Below are positions 1 to 7,795 of a stretch of 22,169 nucleotides of DNA, in pieces. The stretch is taken from the NCBI GenBank assembly GCA_903953195.1, contig CAJBIS010000292.1, forward strand, positions 1 through 22,169. The letters run 5' to 3'. Each line of letters begins with the position of its first letter. The first letter of the stretch is position 1. Both the position numbers and the translations under genes were made by a program. Source of the DNA: an uncultured Actinomycetes bacterium (lineage in GTDB: Bacteria; Actinomycetota; Acidimicrobiia; Acidimicrobiales; Microtrichaceae). The notes beneath the pieces are model-generated. The model did not search any database. It had not been told where the DNA came from and saw only the letters and a list, made by a program, of their open reading frames with translations.

Positions 1-648
1 GATCGAGACCACGGGGTTCGACGGTGCGATGACCACCACGTCGGCGGCGTCGATGGCGTCGAGCACCGCAGGTGACGCGACGGCGCGTTCGGCACCGTCG
101 AACCGCACCGACTGCACGGCGACCCCGTGTTGTTCACGCACGAAGTACTCCTGGAACGTCAGGTCGGCGCCGTCGGCGGTGGTGAGCACGGTGCGGACCG
201 GGTCGTCGGACACGGGCAGCACGGTGAGCCCCAGGTCCCACGCCCGGGTGATCTCCGCGGTGACCTGGGTGAGTGTCGCTCCGGCTCGCATCCGTGAGGT
301 GCGGTACAGGTGCGTGCCCAGGTCCTGATCGCCGAGCGAGAACCAGCCGGCGGCGTCGTTGCCCGAGGTCGCGTCGGCAGTGATGCCGGCGGCGGTTGCG
401 TAGCGGCGGACCTGTTCGATGGCTCGCCACGACTCGTCGCGTCGGCCCCAGCCCCGTTCGGGGTCGATGGCGTCGGCCAGCGTGTAGGTGATCGTGTCCA
501 GATCGGGCGACACGTACAGACCGTGCACCACCGCGTCGTCACCCACGTTCACGATCGCCGTCACCGCTCCGGGGTCGACGACCTCGAGCAGTCCTCGGAG
601 GAACCGGGCCGCGCCGACGCCGCCCGAGATCACGGCGACGCGGGTCAT
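1..648 (-). CDS. cofD: 2-phospho-L-lactate transferase CofD/FbiA (C-terminus beyond window)
   Basis: CofD/FbiA joins the deazaflavin Fo to a phosphoenolpyruvate- or phospholactate-derived nucleotide, giving (dehydro-)F420-0, a cytosolic step of coenzyme F420 synthesis. The frame runs from an ATG at 648 to the first base of the window without a stop, so 216 residues are seen of a family usually 310-330 long. Visible motifs are the N-terminal SGGVGAARF loop (residues 8-16), NVGDD (34-38), SPDLDT (47-52), the WFSLGDQDLGTHLYRT block (102-117) and APSNPVVSI at the truncated end, all as I recall them in mycobacterial FbiA. No clear Shine-Dalgarno precedes the ATG, and it begins 7 bases after the gmd stop, so it is probably the last visible gene of the minus-strand operon. 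fbiB may follow outside the window. The family assignment is firm; the exact three-carbon substrate cannot be read from sequence. Confidence 0.93.
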   Translation of the reverse strand, partial: MTRVAVISGGVGAARFLRGLLEVVDPGAVTAIVNVGDDAVVHGLYVSPDLDTITYTLADAIDPERGWGRRDESWRAIEQVRRYATAAGITADATSGNDAAGWFSLGDQDLGTHLYRTSRMRAGATLTQVTAEITRAWDLGLTVLPVSDDPVRTVLTTADGADLTFQEYFVREQHGVAVQSVRFDGAERAVASPAVLDAIDAADVVVIAPSNPVVSI

Positions 649-655
649 GTCGGTC

Positions 656-1636
656 TCAGCCGATGGCCCGGAGCTTGCCCTGGAGCAGGTCCATGTCGGC
701 GTCGACCATCATCGTGACCAGTTCCTGGAAACCGACCTCGGGCTTCCAGCCGAGTGCATCCCGGGCCTTGGCGGCGTCACCGACGAGCAGGTCGACCTCG
801 GCCGGGCGGTAGAAGGCCTCGTCGATGACGACGAACTCCTCCCAGTCGAGACCGACGTGGCCGAACGCCACCTCGCAGAACTCCCGCACCGAGTGCGTCT
901 CGCCGGTGCTGACGACGAAGTCGTCGGGGGTGTCCTGCTGCAGCATCAGGTACATGGCCCGCACGTAGTCGCCGGCGAAGCCCCAGTCCCGCTTGGCCTC
1001 GAGGTTGCCGAGGCGCAGCTCGCTCGCCTGCCCGAGCTTGATGCGGGCGACGGCGTTCGAGATCTTGCGGGTCACGAACTCGAGGCCGCGGCGCGGCGAC
1101 TCGTGGTTGAACAGGATGCCGCTCGAGGCGTGGAGGTCGTAGGACTCTCGGTAGTTGACCGTGATCCAGTGGCCGTACATCTTCGCCACTCCGTACGGGG
1201 AGCGCGGGTAGAACGGCGTGGTCTCCTTCTGCGGGACCTCGACGACCTTGCCGAACATCTCGGACGAGGATGCCTGGTAGAAGCGGATCGCCGGATTCAC
1301 GAGCCGCACGGCGTCGAGCAGACGGGTGACACCGAGGCCGGTGACGTCACCGGTCAGCACCGGCTGGCCGAAGCTGGTCTGGACGAAGCTCTGCGCCGCG
1401 AGGTTGTAGACCTCGTCGGGTTCGTAGGTCCGCAGCAACTCGATGAGGCTGGCCTGGTCGAGCAGGTCGCCCGGCACGGTGGCGATGCGATCCTGCAGGT
1501 GAGCGATCCGTTCGAAGGTCACCGTCGACGAGCGACGGACCATGCCGATCACCTCGTAGCCCTCGTCGAGCAGCAGTTCCGCCAGGTAGGAGCCGTCCTG
1601 GCCGGTGATTCCGGTGATCAGCGCTTTCTTCGTCAT
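656..1636 (-). CDS. gmd: GDP-mannose 4,6-dehydratase
   Basis: A 326-residue short-chain dehydratase/epimerase converting GDP-D-mannose to GDP-4-keto-6-deoxy-D-mannose in the cytosol, the entry step to GDP-rhamnose, GDP-fucose and related 6-deoxyhexoses. The protein starts MTKKALITGITGQDGSYLAE, with the Rossmann GxxGxxG at residues 9-15. The catalytic region reads QASSSEMFG (121-129) followed by YGVAK (Y148, K152), and RSPY and FNHESPRRG are characteristic of Gmd. Length is slightly short of the usual 340-370. The open frame extends further upstream, but that part is arginine-rich read-through; the ATG at 1636 gives the canonical family N-terminus and has a weak AGAAAG upstream. It lies 50 bases after the reductase gene and 7 before cofD, so co-transcription is likely. 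Confidence 0.95.
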   Translation of the reverse strand: MTKKALITGITGQDGSYLAELLLDEGYEVIGMVRRSSTVTFERIAHLQDRIATVPGDLLDQASLIELLRTYEPDEVYNLAAQSFVQTSFGQPVLTGDVTGLGVTRLLDAVRLVNPAIRFYQASSSEMFGKVVEVPQKETTPFYPRSPYGVAKMYGHWITVNYRESYDLHASSGILFNHESPRRGLEFVTRKISNAVARIKLGQASELRLGNLEAKRDWGFAGDYVRAMYLMLQQDTPDDFVVSTGETHSVREFCEVAFGHVGLDWEEFVVIDEAFYRPAEVDLLVGDAAKARDALGWKPEVGFQELVTMMVDADMDLLQGKLRAIG

Positions 1637-1686
1637 GGGGATCTTTCTAGTCGCCGGAGGTGTCCGGATCGGGGTTCGGTGTGCGC

Positions 1687-2592
1687 TCAGTCGGCGACGC
1701 GACGTCGCATGTCGTCGAGCAGGTCGGCGAGCGTGACATCGAGCGGGATCGTCCGCTGCCAGCCGGTGTCGCGGACCAGCCGGCTGCAGTCGCCGAGCAG
1801 CACGGGAATGTCGACCGGACGCTGCAGGTCGGGGTCGGGCACGAGCTCCATGGGTGTCGTGGCCATGGCGATCAGCGACTCGGCGAGTTCCTGGATGGCG
1901 ATGGCCTCGCCGGAGCACACGTTGTAGACGTCGCCCGACGTGCCCGACTCGACGAGCAGGCGGTACGCCCGCACGACGTCGCGCACATCGGTGAAGTCCC
2001 GCTTCGGACTGAGGTTGCCGACCTTGACGACCGGGTCACCCGAGCGTTCGTTGGTGGCGATCCTGGCGGCGAGCGCCGGGGCGACGAACTTGTCGCTCTG
2101 GCCCGGACCCAGATGGTTGAACGGCCGGGTGCGCACGACCTGCTGGCCGAAGCCCCGGAACGCCTGGTCGGCAACGGTGTCGGCGGCGATCTTCGATGCG
2201 GCGTACGGGCTGACCGGTCGCAGCGGGCTGTCCTCGGTGAGTGGCAGCTCGTCCGGCGTGACCTTGCCGTAGACATCGGCGGACCCGATGGTGAGGACCC
2301 GCTCGACGCCGCTCTCGCGGGCGGCGAACAGGACGTTGAGTGTGCCTTCGGCGTTCGCCCGGAACGTGGCGTGCGGTGTGGCCCACGATCCACCCACGTC
2401 GCTGGCTCCGGCCAGGTGGTAGACGACCTCGGGCCGGTCACGTCGGAACCGCTCGACCAGCGCGTCCACGTCGGTGATGTCGAGGTGGTCGACCACGAAG
2501 TCGGTCATCAGCACGTCGTCGCCGGCACTCCGGAGGTGTTCGACGAGGTGGTGGCCGACGAACCCGCCGGCACCGGTGACCAGCGCTCTCAC
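1687..2592 (-). CDS. rmd: NAD-dependent epimerase/dehydratase, probable GDP-4-keto-6-deoxy-D-mannose reductase
   Basis: A 301-residue extended-SDR protein that most likely reduces the Gmd product to a GDP-6-deoxyhexose, GDP-D-rhamnose being the usual outcome for Rmd-type reductases. The N-terminal nucleotide-binding motif TGAGGFVG is at residues 6-13, HLAGASDVG at 59-67, the catalytic serine region TIGSADVYG at 101-109, and the YAASK tyrosine and lysine are Y130 and K134. RPFNHLGPGQ and GNLSPKRDFTDVRD are typical of Gmd/Rmd relatives. The start is GTG at 2592, which puts the Rossmann motif at the correct distance; that GTG overlaps the TGA of a 14-codon ORF just upstream. Being immediately upstream of gmd supports the assignment. 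GDP-fucose synthase or GDP-6-deoxy-talose synthase are alternatives that sequence reading alone cannot exclude. Confidence 0.85.
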   Translation of the reverse strand: MRALVTGAGGFVGHHLVEHLRSAGDDVLMTDFVVDHLDITDVDALVERFRRDRPEVVYHLAGASDVGGSWATPHATFRANAEGTLNVLFAARESGVERVLTIGSADVYGKVTPDELPLTEDSPLRPVSPYAASKIAADTVADQAFRGFGQQVVRTRPFNHLGPGQSDKFVAPALAARIATNERSGDPVVKVGNLSPKRDFTDVRDVVRAYRLLVESGTSGDVYNVCSGEAIAIQELAESLIAMATTPMELVPDPDLQRPVDIPVLLGDCSRLVRDTGWQRTIPLDVTLADLLDDMRRRVAD

Positions 2593-2633
2593 GCCGGGAT
2601 CCGGGTCGTTCGGGTGACCTTCGGCTCACTCAT
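2589..2633 (-). CDS. candidate 14-codon leaderless upstream ORF
   Basis: A short frame encodes MSEPKVTRTTRIPA and ends in a TGA (2591-2589) that shares bases with the GTG start of the reductase gene (2592-2590), a GTGA overlap. Its ATG lies 8 nt downstream of a TACAGT -10-like box, the spacing expected for a transcript beginning at or just before the start codon. No good Shine-Dalgarno precedes the reductase GTG, so translation of that gene could depend on ribosomes finishing this peptide. Leaderless short ORFs coupled to downstream genes are known from mycobacteria; whether this peptide is made here is inference. Confidence 0.4.
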   Translation of the reverse strand: MSEPKVTRTTRIPA

Positions 2634-2641
2634 GCAGCCGC

Positions 2642-2647
2642 ACTGTA
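2642..2647 (-). promoter_or_regulatory. -10-like box TACAGT of the reductase-gmd-cofD operon
   Basis: Read on the minus strand the hexamer is TACAGT, matching the actinobacterial TAnnnT -10 pattern, and it ends 8 nt before the ATG of the upstream ORF. No convincing -35 hexamer is visible. The position at the head of the minus-strand operon supports the call. Confidence 0.45.
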
Positions 2648-2710
2648 GATGGGCGGCGGTCGTCGCCGTGCCACCGCTGGAGCCTCCGCAGCCTGCGAGG
2701 GGTGCTGCGT

Positions 2711-2716
2711 TACGAT
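2711..2716 (+). promoter_or_regulatory. -10-like box TACGAT upstream of the giant glycosyltransferase gene
   Basis: TACGAT fits TAnnnT and predicts a transcript starting near 2722-2724. A GTG at 2726 opens an 18-codon frame ending with TGA at 2780-2782, so a short upstream ORF is possible. If this promoter is real, the ATG at 2649 cannot be the glycosyltransferase start. No clear -35 is seen. Confidence 0.35.
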
Positions 2717-2774
2717 CGACGCGTCGTGCCCCCCACGATCGCGTCGTGGACGCGTCCCCCGAGAGGTTCCTGTC

Positions 2775-5700
2775 ATTCCTGACGATCCCGACGAGACCGA
2801 GGCGCCCGGCGACCCCGCAGACGACCCGGTGCACTCGGAGGCACCGGGAGAACTCCCGTTGCCCGAGGGCGGCGCGTCGGGGTTCGAGTGGGATCTCGAT
2901 GACGATGACGCCGACGAGGACGCCAAGTGGGGCCTGACCACCGACGCCGCCGTCGTCGGCACCGGCGTACCGGCCGTCATCGCCGTCGTCGTCGCCCGTG
3001 ATCCCGGATCGTGGTTCGAGGACACGCTGCGATCGCTCGCCCGTCAGGAGTACAGCGAGCTCTCGGTCGTCGTCGTCGACAACGGGAGCGCCGACCGACT
3101 CGACGACCGGGTGCGCGTCACCCTGCCCGATGCCCGGGTGATCCGCCGCGAGAGCGATCACGGGTTCTCGGCTGCGGCCAACGAGGCCAGGGCGTTCGCC
3201 GACGACGCGCCGTTCCTGCTGTTCTGCCACGACGACGTGGTGCTGGGTCGCGAGGCGGTCACCGCCATGGTCGCCGAGGCGTTCCGAGCGAACGCCGGCG
3301 TGGTCGGAGCGAAGCTCGTCGACTGGAACGATCCCGGAATCCTCACCTCGGTCGGTCTCGGCGTCGACGGTTACGGCGCCGCCGCCGAACTCGTCGACCC
3401 GGGTGAGCTCGACCAGTCGCAGCACGATCAGGCCCGCAACGTGTTCGCCGTCTCGACGGCCTGCATGCTCGTCCGGTCCGACCTGTTCACCGTCATCGGC
3501 GGGTTCCGTCAGGACATCCCGACGTGTGGCGAGGACGTCGATCTGTGCTGGCGAACGCTGATCGCGGGCGCGTCGGTGCAGTTCTGCCCCCGAGCGGTGG
3601 TGCGTCATCGCGGCCGCTTCGAGGAGCGTCGCCGCATCGACCGCGAGCGGCTCACCATTCGCCATCAGGCCCGCATGGTGCTGGCGAACGTCGAGTTCCG
3701 CCGCGCCTGGTACCGGATCCCGGTGTCGTTCGTGCTCGCCCTCGTCGACGCGGTGACGTCGCTGGTGCTCGGTCGGTTCCGCCGATCCGGTGACGACCTC
3801 GCGGCGCTCGCCGGGGGTGTCGTGGGCCTGCCCCGCGCCGTTGCGCAGCGGAGCCGGATCCGTCGGTACCGGCGCTCGCACGACTCGGAGTTCGAACCGC
3901 TCGTGCACCGCGGCAGTTACCGACTCGCCTCGCTGGTCCGCACCGACGACGGCCAGAGCCGATTCGCGGCCGCGACCGAGTCGAGCCGCGGCTATCTGCG
4001 GGATCTGACCGCCACCGACAGCCGTGCCGGCGTCGCGCTCATCGTTGCGGTCGTCGCGATCGGCGTCCTCGGGACCCGCAAGCTGATCGGCGGCGAGCTC
4101 CCGGTGCTGCGTGAGTTCGTCGACGCGGCGCAGGGCACCCGATCGCTGCTCGGCGAGTGGTGGACGGCATGGCGTGACACCGGGCTGGGGGAGTCCGCCG
4201 TCCCGCAGCCGATCGTGCCCGGTCTCGGGATCGTGTCCGGCGTGCTGCTCGGATCGGTGGATCTGGCCCGCCGCCTGCTGGTGCTCATGCCGCTGCTCAT
4301 CGGTGGACTCGGCGCCTGGAAGCTGTTCGCACGCGCCGGGTCCTCCCGGGCGCGGGCGGCATCGTTCGCCGTCTACGCGCTGAGCCCGGTGCTGTTGAAC
4401 TCCCTGGGGACCGGCCGTCTGCAGGCCCTGTGGGTGTGGGCGATCGCGCCGTGGTTCCTGCGCCGCATCGCCACGCACGCCGGTGCCGAACCGTTCGGCG
4501 TCGAGGACGCCCGTCGCGGACCGTGGCTGCGCCACGTCGCCGGGGCCGCCCTGCTGCTGGTCGTGGTCGGCTCGGTCAGCATCGCCGGCGCCGCGCTGCT
4601 CGTGGTCTCGGTGCTCGTGCTGTCGATCGGACCGTGGTGGTCCGGTTCCCGACGCGCTGCGGTGCGCATGTGCGTCGCCGCGGTGGCGAGCGCGGTGCTC
4701 GCGGCGGTGGTGCTCTCGCCGTGGATCGTCGCGGCGGTCCGCTCGGGTGATCTGACCTCGATCACCGGGATCTGGTTCGGCCGCATGGTCCGGCCGTCGG
4801 GTGCCGACGTGATCACCGGCTCGGTCGGTCCGGTCACGGTCGGGTACCTGGGGTGGGGGATCATCGTGGCGGCGGCGGTGCCGCTGCTCATCGGTCGCCG
4901 CTGGCGCTCGACGTGGTCGGTTGCGGCGTGGGTCCTGGCGCTGGCGTCGTGGGGCGGATCGCTGGTGCTCGTCGATCTCGGCTGGTTCGCCGGCGCAGGC
5001 GTCGAGCTCACGCTGGTCCCGGCGGCGCTCGGTCTGGCGATCGCGGTCAGCATGGCGGCGTTCGCCTTCGAGCACGACGTCGTCGGCGGCGACTTCGGCG
5101 TCAGGCAGGTGCTCTCGGGAGTGGCGCTCGTCGCGCTGCTCCTCGGGCTCGTCCCCGCGTTCGTCGCGTCGTCGGACGGCCGGTGGTACCTGCCGCAGGG
5201 GGACTACCAGCGAGCGCTGAACCTGGTCGCCGAGGGCGATGACTTCCGGACGCTGTGGATCGGCGACGCCGACGTCCTCCCGCTCGCCGGCTGGGAGCTC
5301 CCGGGATCGAGCGGCCTCGCCGCCGGACTCAGCGAGGGGTTCAGCCCGACGGTCACGCAGCGATCCCGACTCGACGGTGGCGCGCCGGTCGCGCAGATCA
5401 ACGCCGCGCTCGGCGCCGCGCTCGTCGGCGGGACCGCCCGGCTCGGTCAGGCGCTCGCTCCGATGGGGATCCGGTACGTCCTGTTGGTCGACCGCCCCGC
5501 TCCCGAACCGTTCTCGCCGCTCGAGGTCCCGCCGCCGACCGGCACCGAGTCGGCGCTGCGCGAACAGCTCGACCTGACCCAGCTGCCCCTCGCCCCGGGC
5601 GCGTCGTTGTTCCGGGTCGATGAGGCGTGGCCGCTGCGCAGCGACATCTCGGGGCTGACGCTCCCGAACGACGGCAACGCGAAGCTCGTCGCTCAGCTCG

Positions 5701-6251
5701 CGGCCCCGCCGATTCCGGCGCCGCCGGCGGTCCTCGGGCTGGGACCGGGCACGTCGTTCGAGGGCGACCTGGTCGCCGGTGCGAGTGTCGCCCAGGCCGT
5801 GACCTCCGATCCGGGCTGGACGCTGCAGACCGCTGGTGGTCCGGCCACCCGCAGCGATCTGTTCGGCTGGGGTCAGCGTTTCTCGGTGCCGGATGCGGGG
5901 CCCGCGACCCTCGGCTGGTCCACGCCGACGTCGTCGCGCGGCCTCCAGGCGGTCCAGGTCGTGTCGCTGCTGTTGCTGTTGGTGCTCGTGGCCCGCCGGC
6001 GCCCGGAGCCGACCCGCCGGGTACGCAACATCGAACGGCCCGTCGACTTCGACGATCTCGATGGCCGCACCGATCGCGGCGATCTCGATGGCCGCGCCGG
6101 TCGCGACGATCTCGAGGGCCGCACCGATCGCGGCGAGCTCGTTGCCGAACCACCGGCCGACGCGGCGGTCATCACCGCCGAGCAACCGGTCATCGAGCCC
6201 GGCGAACCGGGGCCGATCGTGGCGCCCGCCGTCGACGAGGAGCCGTCGTGA
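2775..6251 (+). CDS. GT2 glycosyltransferase fused to a large polytopic membrane domain
   Basis: About 1158 residues from the chosen start. An acidic, disordered N-terminus is followed by a GT2 catalytic domain: VVDNGS near 3072, HDD metal-site region near 3228, and GEDVDLCWR near 3528, the signature of WbbL-like rhamnosyl transferases. From about 4030 come roughly ten hydrophobic segments, then a mainly extracytoplasmic region of about 250 residues containing MGIRYVLL (near 5463), a last membrane helix (about 5948-5990) and a charged cytoplasmic tail with a repeat. It probably transfers a sugar inside and handles a glycan across the membrane; acceptor and sugar are unknown. The stop overlaps the DUF5719 start, indicating coupling. 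The start is uncertain: the ATG at 2649 lies upstream of the -10-like box; ATT at 2775 has GAGAGG 8 nt before it; TTG at 2859 has GGGAG 8 nt before it; GTG at 2829 lacks a ribosome site. Confidence 0.85.
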   Translation: MPDDPDETEAPGDPADDPVHSEAPGELPLPEGGASGFEWDLDDDDADEDAKWGLTTDAAVVGTGVPAVIAVVVARDPGSWFEDTLRSLARQEYSELSVVVVDNGSADRLDDRVRVTLPDARVIRRESDHGFSAAANEARAFADDAPFLLFCHDDVVLGREAVTAMVAEAFRANAGVVGAKLVDWNDPGILTSVGLGVDGYGAAAELVDPGELDQSQHDQARNVFAVSTACMLVRSDLFTVIGGFRQDIPTCGEDVDLCWRTLIAGASVQFCPRAVVRHRGRFEERRRIDRERLTIRHQARMVLANVEFRRAWYRIPVSFVLALVDAVTSLVLGRFRRSGDDLAALAGGVVGLPRAVAQRSRIRRYRRSHDSEFEPLVHRGSYRLASLVRTDDGQSRFAAATESSRGYLRDLTATDSRAGVALIVAVVAIGVLGTRKLIGGELPVLREFVDAAQGTRSLLGEWWTAWRDTGLGESAVPQPIVPGLGIVSGVLLGSVDLARRLLVLMPLLIGGLGAWKLFARAGSSRARAASFAVYALSPVLLNSLGTGRLQALWVWAIAPWFLRRIATHAGAEPFGVEDARRGPWLRHVAGAALLLVVVGSVSIAGAALLVVSVLVLSIGPWWSGSRRAAVRMCVAAVASAVLAAVVLSPWIVAAVRSGDLTSITGIWFGRMVRPSGADVITGSVGPVTVGYLGWGIIVAAAVPLLIGRRWRSTWSVAAWVLALASWGGSLVLVDLGWFAGAGVELTLVPAALGLAIAVSMAAFAFEHDVVGGDFGVRQVLSGVALVALLLGLVPAFVASSDGRWYLPQGDYQRALNLVAEGDDFRTLWIGDADVLPLAGWELPGSSGLAAGLSEGFSPTVTQRSRLDGGAPVAQINAALGAALVGGTARLGQALAPMGIRYVLLVDRPAPEPFSPLEVPPPTGTESALREQLDLTQLPLAPGASLFRVDEAWPLRSDISGLTLPNDGNAKLVAQLAAPPIPAPPAVLGLGPGTSFEGDLVAGASVAQAVTSDPGWTLQTAGGPATRSDLFGWGQRFSVPDAGPATLGWSTPTSSRGLQAVQVVSLLLLLVLVARRRPEPTRRVRNIERPVDFDDLDGRTDRGDLDGRAGRDDLEGRTDRGELVAEPPADAAVITAEQPVIEPGEPGPIVAPAVDEEPS
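6054..6134 (+). repeat. three tandem 27-bp units in the glycosyltransferase tail
   Basis: Units at 6054-6080, 6081-6107 and 6108-6134 differ at only a few bases and encode DLDGRTDRG, DLDGRAGRD and DLEGRTDRG. They keep frame and lie in the cytoplasmic tail after the last membrane helix. The near-identity at the DNA level suggests recent expansion by slippage or unequal recombination. Confidence 0.9.
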
Positions 6252-7771
6252 AGTTCGGCCGCATCCTGCTCGCACTCGTTGCGGTCGCCGCCGTCGTCGG
6301 TCTGGTGGTGTGGTTCCCGGGTTCGAGCGAGCCGGAGCCGTCGGCGCTGGATCGACCCGTGGTGGCCGCCGCGGTCGCCGATCAGGCTGTGTCGGCGACG
6401 TGGTACTGCGCTGCGGCCACGGCGGGTCCCGGCGAACCCTTCGCCCACCGGATCATCATCACGAACCCCACCGATCGGAACCTTCCGGTGCGGGTGTCGC
6501 CGGTCGGGCCGACGGGTCCGGTCCCGTCGAAGATGTTCCTCGTGCCGGCCCACGGACCGTTCGTCGTCGACGTCGACCGCGAGTTCGCTGCCCCGGGCCT
6601 GTCCGCCTCGGTCGAGTCACCGTCGGGCCAGATCGTGGTGGAGCACCGGCTCACCGCCATCAACCAGGAGGACCAGGTGCCGTGCGCGACGGCGACCTCG
6701 GACCGCTGGTGGTTCCCGGCGCTCGACTCCGCTCGTGGCGCGACCGCAAAGGTGACGCTGTTCAATCCGTTCCCCGGTGATGCGGGCGTCGACATCGAGG
6801 TCATCCTCGATGCCTCGGCCCGAACGCCCGCCGAACTGAGCGGCATCGTTGTTCCGGCCCGGTCGTCCCGCGTGGTCGACCTCGGGGCCGTCGTCCAGCG
6901 TCGTGACCTGTTCGCCGTTGTCGTCCGGGCGCGATCGGGTCGGCTCATCGCCGAGACGACACAGACGTTCGACGGGTCGACCGGCGTGGTCGGGCTCCGC
7001 ATGAACGTCGGCATGGCCACCGAGTCGCCGCGCTGGGTGCTCCCCGGCGGATTCACGGGCCAGGGTGTCGCCGAGTCGCTCGTCGTGGTCAACCCGACGG
7101 ACCAGCGCATCTCTGCGGAGGTGCGGGTCATCCCGTTCGCCGGAGCGTCCACCGCTCCCGAACCGATCGTCCTCGACCTCCCGGCGCTCCGGTACGCGGT
7201 GGTCGACCTGTCCGCCGAGAGTCGGGTGCCGCCGGTCGGGTACCACGCCATCAGCGTCGCCACCGATGGCGCGCCGGTGGTCGTCGCCCGACTGAACTCG
7301 GTCACCGGTCCACCGGCCGCAGCGCCGGCGCCCGCCGATGGGGCACCGGCGACAGCGGTGCGTCCGGCGGTCACGTCGGGTGTGGCGATCTCCACGGGCA
7401 GTCCGGTGATGGCCGGCGACTGGCTCGTCCCGGCGATCGATGCGGGTGCGAACCCTGCGCCCGTGGTGTTCGTGCACAATCCGGCGTCGACGGTGGCGCA
7501 GATCAGCACCGTGCCGGTCGACCCGGATCTGGGTGCCGACGCCGTCGCGGCCGCCACGTCGACGATCGAGGTCGCCGCCGGTGACAGCGTGGCGCTCACG
7601 GTGCCGCCGTCGACGCGGCCGGGAACCTCGGTCGGTCTGCGGATCACGTCGATGACGCCGATCGTGGTCGAGCGACTGGTGACGTATCCGACCGAGAACG
7701 AACTGGCCATGGGGCTCGCCGTCCCGTTCCGCACCCCGCAGTCCGGCCCGGTGCCGCTGCCGGGCCGCTGA
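6248..7771 (+). CDS. DUF5719 family membrane-anchored extracytoplasmic protein
   Basis: A 507-residue protein with an N-terminal hydrophobic helix (about residues 5-23, MKFGRILLAL onwards) that acts as a signal anchor, and a long Val/Pro/Asp-rich beta-type region outside the membrane. Segments such as WYCAAATAG, IIITNPTDRNLPV, VTLFNPFPG, SLVVVNPTDQ and VVFVHNPAS look like repeated beta-sandwich modules; the recurring NP/NPT element suggests at least four internal repeats. I assign it to DUF5719, a family I recall beside large GT2 genes in actinobacteria; its biochemical role is not established. The GTG start at 6248 overlaps the preceding stop (GTGA), the strongest evidence that it works with that glycosyltransferase, perhaps as a periplasmic accessory or acceptor. 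Two cysteines lie in the first third (WYC and VPC), possibly a disulfide. Confidence 0.8.
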   Translation: MKFGRILLALVAVAAVVGLVVWFPGSSEPEPSALDRPVVAAAVADQAVSATWYCAAATAGPGEPFAHRIIITNPTDRNLPVRVSPVGPTGPVPSKMFLVPAHGPFVVDVDREFAAPGLSASVESPSGQIVVEHRLTAINQEDQVPCATATSDRWWFPALDSARGATAKVTLFNPFPGDAGVDIEVILDASARTPAELSGIVVPARSSRVVDLGAVVQRRDLFAVVVRARSGRLIAETTQTFDGSTGVVGLRMNVGMATESPRWVLPGGFTGQGVAESLVVVNPTDQRISAEVRVIPFAGASTAPEPIVLDLPALRYAVVDLSAESRVPPVGYHAISVATDGAPVVVARLNSVTGPPAAAPAPADGAPATAVRPAVTSGVAISTGSPVMAGDWLVPAIDAGANPAPVVFVHNPASTVAQISTVPVDPDLGADAVAAATSTIEVAAGDSVALTVPPSTRPGTSVGLRITSMTPIVVERLVTYPTENELAMGLAVPFRTPQSGPVPLPGR

Positions 7772-7795
7772 CCGTCGCAGTCTGCGCGACCGATC

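Noticed and set aside
488..1927. A 479-codon plus-strand frame across cofD and gmd
   Set aside because: It reads through the complements of two clear genes and its product shows no family features.
2790..2937. Possible frameshift joining the GTG at 2746 to the glycosyltransferase
   Set aside because: That frame stops at 2937 and its product is basic and repetitive, whereas the acidic leader in the glycosyltransferase frame continues smoothly into the GT2 domain.
6054..6134. Possible CRISPR-like repeat
   Set aside because: The 27-bp units are directly tandem with no spacers and stay in frame inside a coding region.
2589..6275. A 1228-codon open frame antisense to the giant glycosyltransferase
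   Set aside because: Its translation is Arg/Asp/Glu-rich and without domains, as expected for the complement of high-GC codons; the sense strand has clear GT2 motifs and membrane helices. Only its last 14 codons (2589-2633) have separate support.
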